43,042 nucleotides of DNA. It comes from Bacteroidota bacterium. Its GTDB lineage: Bacteria; Bacteroidota; Bacteroidia; Chitinophagales; Chitinophagaceae. This document shows, piece after piece, positions 34,626 to 41,837 of this stretch. Position 1 is the first letter of the stretch. The number at the start of each line of letters is the position of its first letter. The position numbers and the translations under genes were made by a program. The stretch spans positions 48,075 through 91,116 of the forward strand of contig VBAS01000088.1 in NCBI GenBank assembly GCA_005882975.1, in the 5' to 3' direction. Under the pieces are notes generated by a model, which was not told where the DNA came from, did not search any database, and saw only the letters and a list, made by a program, of their open reading frames with translations.

Positions 34626-35030
34626 CTATTTTTCATTTACCTGTAATTCTTCCCATTCAGTAGTTCCATCTTTCTTTCTTGTGAATTCATAAGCTGAAGT
34701 AGTGCCGATAACAATTTCTGCTGTTGTATAAATCTTACATCCTTCCAATAAATGACCGCCAATTGTTTTACCGGTACTATCGCTGATGCTAATATGCAGG
34801 TGACTGCCATTAACTGAAACCGTACCTGTAAGACTTACAATTTCAAAATGATCGGAACCACGGGTGCCTTGCTGTTGATTGGCAAAGCGTATCGTATAAT
34901 CAGTAAGGCTGCCTACACAGGTGTTGATCCAGCCGGCTGTAATATTTTTCTCTTTCACAATAGCTTCAATACTCTTACGAAGATCTTCACCGGGCTTGAG
35001 ACGAAAAACATATACCTTATTGTTATCCAT
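34626..35030 (-). CDS. PPC/DUF296-domain protein
   Basis: A 134-residue protein that is one PPC (plant and prokaryote conserved, DUF296) domain. Marks are VFRLKPGEDLRKSI, AGWINTCVGSLTDY, and the core around GSHLHISISDSTGKTIGGHL with its His pair. The fold forms trimers; in plants it is found in AT-hook proteins, while the bacterial role is unknown. The next gene upstream (35061) is 30 bases away on the same strand, so the two are probably one operon. Confidence 0.88.
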   Translation of the reverse strand: MDNNKVYVFRLKPGEDLRKSIEAIVKEKNITAGWINTCVGSLTDYTIRFANQQQGTRGSDHFEIVSLTGTVSVNGSHLHISISDSTGKTIGGHLLEGCKIYTTAEIVIGTTSAYEFTRKKDGTTEWEELQVNEK

Positions 35031-35060
35031 TTTATATTGTTTTTAGTTCCTGCCTTCAGA

Positions 35061-35261
35061 TCATTGACCTATTAATTTCAACGCTGCTTCTTTATCTTTT
35101 TCAAAAATTTTAAGCTCAATGCCAGAGACAGGATCCAGGCCAAGCACATTTTCATCTGTGAGAGATGATGTAATACCATGTTCTTCCAGCTTATTCTGCA
35201 TTGCCTTTGCCTCCATGAGATCTGAAAAGGTTTGCAGTACAATTGTTTTATCCTGTTGCAT
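35061..35261 (-). CDS. DUF2007-domain small protein
   Basis: A 66-residue protein matching the DUF2007 (putative signal transducing protein) pattern: VLQTFSDLMEAKAMQNKLEE, GITSSLTDENV, and a C-terminal ELKIFEKDKEAALKLI. The fold is a small alpha/beta unit related to the regulatory ACT/PII-like type; its function is not known. It is upstream of and likely co-transcribed with the PPC-domain gene. Confidence 0.82.
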   Translation of the reverse strand: MQQDKTIVLQTFSDLMEAKAMQNKLEEHGITSSLTDENVLGLDPVSGIELKIFEKDKEAALKLIGQ

Positions 35262-35433
35262 AATTATTAATTAAGTGAGTAATTTATAGAGGACCACACA
35301 TTGCAAATTATGACAAAATAAAAGATCACCCTGAATTACAACTTGTCCCGCCTTATGCAGGAGACTCAGGCCAGCATTTATTGTATTTTTTATTTATGGA
35401 AAACAAATGGGAACACTACCGACAGCAGAGGAA

Positions 35434-36666
35434 TTAGGAAGGATAAAATTCGTTGAGCCACCCATTTTCTTTTGCCGACACATAGGCTGCATTTTTTCTC
35501 AGCGAAAACTCAGATCTGTTCTTGTATTTTAAGGACTCTTTCCTACATGCCTCTTTATCATCTCTCCAATAACCATTTGGTAGCTTTTGTAATTTCATAT
35601 GAGAACAAAATTCGTTAAGCCATCCATTTTGATGCGATATATCATAAGCCCTAGGACTATTTTTTTGAAACTCAGTTCTTGTTTTATACTTCCATGCTTC
35701 AGTTTTACATTTTTCTTTTGTCCAATAACCCTTTGGCTTTAGTATAGAAGTCATGTGAGAACAAATATCATCAAGCCAACCACTTTTCCGTGACTTATCG
35801 TAAGCACCTGCGCTATTTCTCGCAAACTGAGTTCTTGTTTGATACTTCCGTGCTTCTTTTCTGCATACTTCTTTTGTTAAAGAACCATTTGGTATTTGTA
35901 ATAAAGGCATGTGAAAACATAACTCTTTTAACCATCCATTTTTGCGTACAGCTGTATATGCCGTCCCGTTACTTTTCTGAAATTCAACCCTGCTTTTATA
36001 TTTTAATGCTTCTTTTCGCAACTCATCTTTTGTCCATTTTATTACATTCCCACCAACAGAACCTGCTTTCGATTTATTTAAAACAGACCAACCGTTTTCT
36101 TGATATAGTTTTATATATCTGGCCTCTTGCTTTACCGCATTATCAACAGAAATGTAATCTGTCAGCAGTCTTATTGAAGGATTCAATTCTGTTTGAGTTA
36201 TATGTTTTGTCACTGCATCATCTAGGTCTGCTTTTCTTCTAGTTTTTCGATCTTGTATATTATAAGTTAATCCAACATAAACTGCTCTATCGGGAAATTC
36301 ATAAGAATAAATAAGTTTATGGCGTCTATCGCCCAATCTTATCATGTGTGAGCAAATTTCTTTATACCATCCATTCTTCTTGGCTTTATTACTAGCACTC
36401 CCGCTTTTTTTATTAAACTCTGACCTTGTTTCAAATTTCAATGCTTCTGAGTGACACCTTTCCTTAGTCCAATAATCATTAGGCTTTTTAACAACTGTCA
36501 TATGTGAACCAATTTCATTTAGCCAGCCACTTTTTAAAGCCTTATTATAAGCACCTCGGCTCTTTTCTTGAAATTCATTTCTTGTATTATACTTTTTCGA
36601 TTCCTGATGACACTTTTCTTTTGTCCAGTAATTAGCCGGTTTTTGACGTGGAATCATATGAAGCAT
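35434..36666 (-). CDS. Six-repeat protein with an embedded GIY-YIG nuclease-like domain
   Basis: A 410-residue basic protein built from six copies of a 52-residue unit. The repeats start near residues 13, 65, 210, 262, 314 and 366. The consensus is YWTKExC, EAxKYxTRxEFxK, AYxxAxKNGWL and ExCSHM. Between the second and third repeat lies a GIY-YIG-like domain (about 116-203) with LIYSYEF, VYVGLT, R140, E181 and N197 as candidate fold and active-site residues. The repeats look like DNA-binding helical modules attached to a nuclease, as in some homing or phage-type endonucleases. ATG 36666 is used; ATG 36657 is possible. No intron, integrase or methylase is nearby, so its target is unknown. Confidence 0.82.
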   Translation of the reverse strand: MLHMIPRQKPANYWTKEKCHQESKKYNTRNEFQEKSRGAYNKALKSGWLNEIGSHMTVVKKPNDYWTKERCHSEALKFETRSEFNKKSGSASNKAKKNGWYKEICSHMIRLGDRRHKLIYSYEFPDRAVYVGLTYNIQDRKTRRKADLDDAVTKHITQTELNPSIRLLTDYISVDNAVKQEARYIKLYQENGWSVLNKSKAGSVGGNVIKWTKDELRKEALKYKSRVEFQKSNGTAYTAVRKNGWLKELCFHMPLLQIPNGSLTKEVCRKEARKYQTRTQFARNSAGAYDKSRKSGWLDDICSHMTSILKPKGYWTKEKCKTEAWKYKTRTEFQKNSPRAYDISHQNGWLNEFCSHMKLQKLPNGYWRDDKEACRKESLKYKNRSEFSLRKNAAYVSAKENGWLNEFYPS

Positions 36667-36789
36667 TTAACAATTTGTCGTTAGAATCAGGCAATGAATA
36701 AAGTTAGCAGAATAATAAACAGAACGTACAAGAGTGCGACGCAACGGAAGTTTAATAGTAGTAATACAGCATGGCAAATAATCATCACT

Positions 36790-38460
36790 TCAAAGATTCA
36801 TCTTCTTCATCTCTCCCACCGCATAATCACAAGCTCTTGCTGTTAACGCCATATAATTGAGTGAGGGATTCTGGCAGGCACTGGATACCATGCACGAACC
36901 ATCGGTAACAAATACATTGGGCACTTCATGCAATTGGTTCCATTTATTCAACACAGAAGTTTTGGGATCATGGCCCATGCGTACTGTACCCATTTCGTGA
37001 TTGGCATTGCCGGGGAAAGATATGGCGCCATTCACTTTTATATTTTTAAATCCGGCTCCTTCCAGCATTTCTTTTATCGTCACCTTCATATCCTCATGCA
37101 TTGCTTTTTCATTGTCTTTGAATTCACAATCGAAATTGATCACTGGTCTTCCCCAATTATCTTTTTTGTTTCTATCCAACGTGATACGGTTGTCCGCATA
37201 AGGAAGACATTCACCATAAGCATTCATACTCATTTGCCATGGGCCCGGCTCACACAATGTTTCTTTTAATTCAGCCCCCATCATATTATCAGTCTTTGCC
37301 GAAGTCCTGTATGCATTCGCTCCCACATGATAGCCGCGGATAAAGTCTGTTCTTTTCTCTTTTATATTTCTGAAACGTGGAATAAATAACGGCAAAGGCC
37401 TGGAGCCAAAATAATATTTGTCTTCAAACCCTTCTACCTCGGCGGTTGCGTTTAGTCCTTTATGATGATCCATCAGGTTGCGGCCAACCTGGTCGCTGCC
37501 ATTTCCTAATCCATTGGAAAAACGATTGGATGTTGAATTCAACAGGATGAACGCGGTGGCAACGGTAGAGGCATTAAGAAAAATAATGCGTGCAAAGAAT
37601 TCTTCTGTTTGTTTTGTTTCCGTATCAATGATCTCAATACCGGTTGCTTTTTGTTTTTGTTCATCATAGATCACCCTGTTCACCAGCGAATGTGGCCGCA
37701 CAGTAAGATTGCCTGTGGCATAAGCAGCGGGCATCGTACTTGCATTGGTACTGAAGTATGCGCCCCATGGACAACCACGATGACAAAGATTTCTTGCCTG
37801 GCATTGTCCCCGGCCCTTTACCGGTTGGGTAAGATTAGCCGATCTGCCAATGATAACGTGACGGTCATTAAATTTTGATTCTACCTGTTGCTTGAAATAT
37901 TTTTCCACCACGTTCATTTCAAATGGCGGTTGAAATTTTCCATCGGGCAATGTTGGTATGCCATCTTTATTTCCACTTACACCGATATAGGATTCTACAT
38001 AGTCATACCACGGCGCAATATCTTTATAACGTATCGGCCAGTCCACACCATGTCCATCTTTTAAATTGGATTCAAAATCAAGATCACTCCAGCGGTAAGT
38101 GGCACGGCCCCATAAAAGCGAACGACCACCAACGATATCACCTCTTATCCAATCAAAACGTTTTGTTTCGTCATACTTGTTCTCCTGGTCGTTGATATAA
38201 AAATGTTTGTTATCCTCCCGGTAAGAGAAGTGCCGGCTTTGAATAAAATTATTTTGCTTTTCTTTTTGTGTAAGATTTCCGCGATGTGCAAATTCCCATG
38301 ATGGTGTTGTTGCAGTTGGATAATCTTTTACATGTTCAATATTACGCCCACGTTCAAGCACCAAAACTTTTAATCCTTTTTCGCAAAGTTCTTTAGCGGC
38401 CCATCCGCCGGAGATGCCGGAACCTACTATAATTGCGTCGTATGTGTTTTTATCGGGCAT
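36790..38460 (-). CDS. GMC-family FAD-dependent oxidoreductase
   Basis: A 556-residue flavoprotein. The N-terminal dinucleotide fold is VGSGISGGWAAKE at about 12-24, LERG follows near 35, and the C-terminal GMC part carries NHEMGTVRMG with the likely catalytic His and the ending CQNPSLNYMALTARA. A Cys-rich stretch (CQARNLCHRGCPWG) matches the branch that oxidises sugars or polyols and passes electrons to a cytochrome. No signal peptide is visible; such proteins often ride out with a Tat partner, which I do not see here. It is downstream of the isomerase at 38581 on the same strand, with a 120-base gap. Confidence 0.9.
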   Translation of the reverse strand: MPDKNTYDAIIVGSGISGGWAAKELCEKGLKVLVLERGRNIEHVKDYPTATTPSWEFAHRGNLTQKEKQNNFIQSRHFSYREDNKHFYINDQENKYDETKRFDWIRGDIVGGRSLLWGRATYRWSDLDFESNLKDGHGVDWPIRYKDIAPWYDYVESYIGVSGNKDGIPTLPDGKFQPPFEMNVVEKYFKQQVESKFNDRHVIIGRSANLTQPVKGRGQCQARNLCHRGCPWGAYFSTNASTMPAAYATGNLTVRPHSLVNRVIYDEQKQKATGIEIIDTETKQTEEFFARIIFLNASTVATAFILLNSTSNRFSNGLGNGSDQVGRNLMDHHKGLNATAEVEGFEDKYYFGSRPLPLFIPRFRNIKEKRTDFIRGYHVGANAYRTSAKTDNMMGAELKETLCEPGPWQMSMNAYGECLPYADNRITLDRNKKDNWGRPVINFDCEFKDNEKAMHEDMKVTIKEMLEGAGFKNIKVNGAISFPGNANHEMGTVRMGHDPKTSVLNKWNQLHEVPNVFVTDGSCMVSSACQNPSLNYMALTARACDYAVGEMKKMNL

Positions 38461-38468
38461 TGATAAAT

Positions 38469-38586
38469 GTTTGTGGTTTGTTGTTTATAGTTTGTAGTTA
38501 TGGTTTTAAAATGTGAATGTACTTTAATAAGAAGCAAAGTAAAAAAGGAGGCAAAAACTACAAACCACAAACTATAAACTTTAAAC
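38469..38586. repeat. Imperfect long inverted repeat
   Basis: The left arm (38469-38499) and right arm (38556-38586) are 31 bases each and match in inverted orientation at about 24 positions. They are made of GTTTGTGG/GTTTATAG/GTTTGTAG words. The right arm overlaps the stop of the isomerase gene, and the whole lies between that gene and the GMC start, so a stem could act on the mRNA between them. Confidence 0.6.
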
Positions 38587-39501
38587 TTTAAAATGTTTTT
38601 TCATTGCAAGAGGATAATCAGCCAATGCAGTTTCGGGATCTTCAAGTTCGGGGTGCCAAAGTTTTTCCCATTCAAAACTGTAATATCCTTTGTATCCACT
38701 CTTTGATAAAGCATCAATTGCTTCGAAGATCGGTACCTCTCCTTGTCCTAATCTTGTGTATTGCGGTTTGCCATCTATCAACTTTGCATCTTTTATATGT
38801 GTATGGTGAATATATTTTTTTAAGATCCGGAACATTTCTGACGGAGGTTCTTTTGTGATCGTCCACATATTACATGGATCCCATACCAGGCCAACATTTG
38901 AATGAGCAGCATCCTGCATGATCTTTTCAATATCGTGAGTCCATACAAGATCGCCATGCGTTTCCATCAATACCATTGTGCCACTGGCTTTTGCATAATT
39001 GCCAAGTTCCATTAATCCCTTTGCAATGAATTCCATCGTTTCATCTTTATCGCGGTCTTTTGGAAGCAGGTTAGGATATACTCTTACATTGGGACAATTC
39101 AACTGCTGTGCAAGATCGATAAAGGCTTTGCCATCATTTATATTTTTTTCTCTTTCTGCACCTTCACTAAAATGTAATGTGCTGGATGATCCGAGATCAA
39201 CAAAGCGAAGTTTTTTATCCTTCATTATTTTCAACGTCGCTTCAATACTTTTGGTATTGCTGAACTCAGGACATTTTGGAAGATCGATTTGCCGTTTCAA
39301 TCCACGTAATTCTATACCGGTGTACTCATGCTTTACTGCATAGTCTGTTATTTTTTTAAAGTCCCAATCAGGACATGCCAATGTCGAAAATGCTAAAGGA
39401 AGTTTGTCTTTTTTAAGATCAAATGAATTTCTTGCAAACGCAGCTCCTAAGAGCAGGGCTGATGATGTTTGCAAGAATTCTTTTCGTGTTGATTGGCGCA
39501 T
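38581..39501 (-). CDS. Sugar phosphate isomerase/epimerase-like TIM barrel, exported
   Basis: A 306-residue protein of the xylose-isomerase-like TIM-barrel family (AP endonuclease 2 fold). The N-terminus (MRQSTRKEFLQTSSALLLGA) looks like a Tat-type or Sec signal with only a partial twin-Arg motif. Metal-site residues are in VLMETHGDLVWTH, WDPCNMW, HTHIKDAK and the C-terminal FEWEKLWHPEL. The reaction is likely an isomerisation or epimerisation of a sugar or keto-sugar. It is followed on the same strand by the GMC oxidoreductase, which suggests a shared periplasmic sugar pathway. Confidence 0.88.
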   Translation of the reverse strand: MRQSTRKEFLQTSSALLLGAAFARNSFDLKKDKLPLAFSTLACPDWDFKKITDYAVKHEYTGIELRGLKRQIDLPKCPEFSNTKSIEATLKIMKDKKLRFVDLGSSSTLHFSEGAEREKNINDGKAFIDLAQQLNCPNVRVYPNLLPKDRDKDETMEFIAKGLMELGNYAKASGTMVLMETHGDLVWTHDIEKIMQDAAHSNVGLVWDPCNMWTITKEPPSEMFRILKKYIHHTHIKDAKLIDGKPQYTRLGQGEVPIFEAIDALSKSGYKGYYSFEWEKLWHPELEDPETALADYPLAMKKHFKV

Positions 39502-39583
39502 CGTGAGTAAGTTAGGGATACGAATTTACAAAACAAAAGGTAAGGATAACCGGCATTTGCCTTAGTTTAATAAATATTAAAAT

Positions 39584-39677
39584 AACCACTAAGACACAAA
39601 GTCTCTGAGGATCACTAAGAATTTACTTTGTGAGGCTTGGTGTCCTGGTGTCTTGGTGTCTTGGTGACTTAGTGGTT
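39584..39677. repeat. Dispersed repeat with inverted ends, copy 3 (94 bases, opposite orientation)
   Basis: Bounded by a perfect 10-base inverted pair, AACCACTAAG and CTTAGTGGTT. It shares a 22-base exact core with copy 2 but in reverse orientation. It is longer because a short unit (TTGGTGTC-like) is repeated in tandem about four times. It lies between divergent genes, close to the start at 39737. Confidence 0.82.
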
Positions 39678-39736
39678 CAAATCCAAACTAAGTCACTACC
39701 TAATTTTTTTTAACTTTAAGAACTAAATCACCGATC

Positions 39737-40840
39737 ATGAGTTTAACATCCCGCAGAGAAGTAATAAAAACATTGGCGCTTGGAACAGGAAGCCTTATTC
39801 TTTCTCCCAAAATTTTGAGATCAGCCAATATTTTTAAAAAAGATCGTTTGGGTATTGCATTAGTTGGACTTGGTTATTACAGTACCGATCTGTTGGCGCC
39901 AGCGTTACAACAAACAAAACATTGTTATCTCGCAGGAATTGTGACCGGCACTCCGGCAAAAGCAGAAACATGGAAAACAAAGTATAATATTCCTGATAAG
40001 AACATTTATAATTACCAGAGTTTTGACCAGATCGCCAACAACGATGATATCGATGTGGTGTATGTAGTGCTGCCACCATCTATGCATAAAGAATATGTAA
40101 TAAGAGCAGCGAATGCCGGAAAACATGTGTTCTGTGAAAAGCCAATGGCGATGACAGTAAAAGAATGCCAGGAGATGATAGATGCATGTAATAAAAATAA
40201 AAGATCATTAGCGATCGGTTACAGGTTACATCATGAACCCAATACACAGGAATACCAGCGTATCGTAAGACAAAAACTTTTAGGGAATGTAAAAAGTGTG
40301 GATTGTGCAGCTGGTTACAGGGATGATCGCACAGATCATTGGAAACAAAAAAAAGAAATGGGTGGCGGCGTGCTTTATGATATGGGTGTTTATTCAATAC
40401 AAGGCGCAAGATTGGGGACGAATATGGAACCGATCGCTATTGTTTCCGCAAATACGTCAACAACAAGACCCGAGATCTATAAGAATGGATTGGATGAAAC
40501 AACTACTGCTGTTTTGGAATTCCCTAATGGTGTGAAGGCCACAATTAAAACCAGCTTTGGTGAGAATTTAAATTACATGAATATCGTTTGCGAAAAGGGT
40601 GATATAAAGATCGCACCATACCAGGCTTATTCAGGTGTAAAAGCAACTAGTCCGCTTGGCGAAATAAACAATCCTTACAATACACCATGGCAGCAAGCCA
40701 AACAAATGGACGACGATGTATTATCTATTATGAATGGCAAAGCGATGCTTGTGCCCGGGGAAGAAGGCTTACGAGATATTCGTATTGTGGAAGCTATCTA
40801 TAGATCAGCAGCAACGAAACAAACGGTGAAATTGGTTTAA
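39737..40840 (+). CDS. Gfo/Idh/MocA-family oxidoreductase, glucose-fructose oxidoreductase-like, exported
   Basis: A 367-residue NAD(P)-dependent enzyme with a Tat-type signal (SRREVIKTLALGTGSLIL at 5-22). The nucleotide-binding strand is ALVGLGYYSTD at 41-51, the family EKP motif is at 134-136 (CEKPMAMT), and the substrate-side marks are YRLHHEPN and GGGVLYDMGVY. Exported members usually keep their cofactor tightly bound and oxidise or reduce sugars in the periplasm. It is divergent from the isomerase at 38581 and convergent with that at 40846, five bases from stop to stop. Confidence 0.9.
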   Translation: MSLTSRREVIKTLALGTGSLILSPKILRSANIFKKDRLGIALVGLGYYSTDLLAPALQQTKHCYLAGIVTGTPAKAETWKTKYNIPDKNIYNYQSFDQIANNDDIDVVYVVLPPSMHKEYVIRAANAGKHVFCEKPMAMTVKECQEMIDACNKNKRSLAIGYRLHHEPNTQEYQRIVRQKLLGNVKSVDCAAGYRDDRTDHWKQKKEMGGGVLYDMGVYSIQGARLGTNMEPIAIVSANTSTTRPEIYKNGLDETTTAVLEFPNGVKATIKTSFGENLNYMNIVCEKGDIKIAPYQAYSGVKATSPLGEINNPYNTPWQQAKQMDDDVLSIMNGKAMLVPGEEGLRDIRIVEAIYRSAATKQTVKLV

Positions 40841-40845
40841 ATAAT

Positions 40846-41715
40846 TTAAGCGTACATTTTTTGAATATATGTCGCACTGTCTTTAAATTTATCAGGCGCC
40901 ATCTCAACAAACATGTTTTTTACTCCACCGGTTTTTGCCGCAGCAAAAAATTCTTTCCAGTCAATGATACCCTGGCCAACTGGTACTTCTTTTTTGTCAG
41001 CTGTCCAATCAGATAAATGTGCTGAAATAAACCTGCCGGGATATTTAGTAAAATAATCTGCGGCTTTATATCCGTGCACTATTACCTGTGTCTGGAATTG
41101 CAACTTTACAAGATCTGGATCGAAGCGGGCAAGTAATGCGTCATAGATAAGTTGTCCATCAATTTTTTCAAATTCAAAATCATGATTGTGAAAACCGGCT
41201 TGCAATCCTGCGTTCTTTACTTTTTCTCCTGCTTTATTTAGTTTATCTGCCGCAGCCTGGTAATCACTTATAGTTGCAGTTTTTGGCAACCAGAAAGTAG
41301 AACAGATCATTTGAGTCATACCCAAATCTTTTGCGAATTGGATACGATCATCAATATTCTCATCATTGAACTCATTAGCACCAAAATGACAGCTTGGACA
41401 TTTCATTCCTGCGTCTTCAATAGTTTTTCGAATGTCAGAATTTTTCATTTTTGTGAATGCACCAAAGCCAATTTGTTCATACCCTTTTGGTGAACACATT
41501 TCTATTTGTTTGTAGCCCAGGTTCGCCATCATTTTCAACGTGCCCGAAAAATCAGCGCTGAGTTTATCTTTTATTGTCCATGATTGAAAACCAAGAGGCA
41601 TATTATTAGCTTTAGCGTTTGAAAAAATTTCAGTTGGTAATTTTGATAAAACAAATGCAGCACCTGCAGCTTTTGTTGTTGTTGAGAAAAACTTTCTCCT
41701 GTTTATTTTTTTCAT
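40846..41715 (-). CDS. Sugar phosphate isomerase/epimerase-like TIM barrel, exported
   Basis: A 289-residue TIM-barrel protein like the one at 38581 but only distantly similar. The twin-Arg-like signal is NRRKFFSTTTKAAGAAFVL at 5-23. Metal-ligand regions are AGFHNHDFEF, LQFQTQVIVHG, ISAHLSDW and the C-terminal NMFVEMAPD. It probably acts on a keto-sugar or similar compound in the periplasm. It is transcribed in the same direction as the Gfo/Idh/MocA gene upstream (41838), with a 122-base gap. Confidence 0.88.
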   Translation of the reverse strand: MKKINRRKFFSTTTKAAGAAFVLSKLPTEIFSNAKANNMPLGFQSWTIKDKLSADFSGTLKMMANLGYKQIEMCSPKGYEQIGFGAFTKMKNSDIRKTIEDAGMKCPSCHFGANEFNDENIDDRIQFAKDLGMTQMICSTFWLPKTATISDYQAAADKLNKAGEKVKNAGLQAGFHNHDFEFEKIDGQLIYDALLARFDPDLVKLQFQTQVIVHGYKAADYFTKYPGRFISAHLSDWTADKKEVPVGQGIIDWKEFFAAAKTGGVKNMFVEMAPDKFKDSATYIQKMYA

Positions 41716-41837
41716 AGTAAATTTTTAGTGCTTTGAATTTTACCGCAAAGGCGTAAAGAAATACATCGTAAGATCGCAAAGAGTTCTAAATTTTATTTCC
41801 CCTTAATTATTTTTAATCCTAATAATTGTGGTTCTGA

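Noticed and set aside
35790-36242. Plus-strand 150-residue frame opposite the six-repeat protein
   Set aside because: It is antisense to a clearly coding repeat protein with strong residue conservation; its own translation is low in complexity and rich in His, Leu and Tyr.
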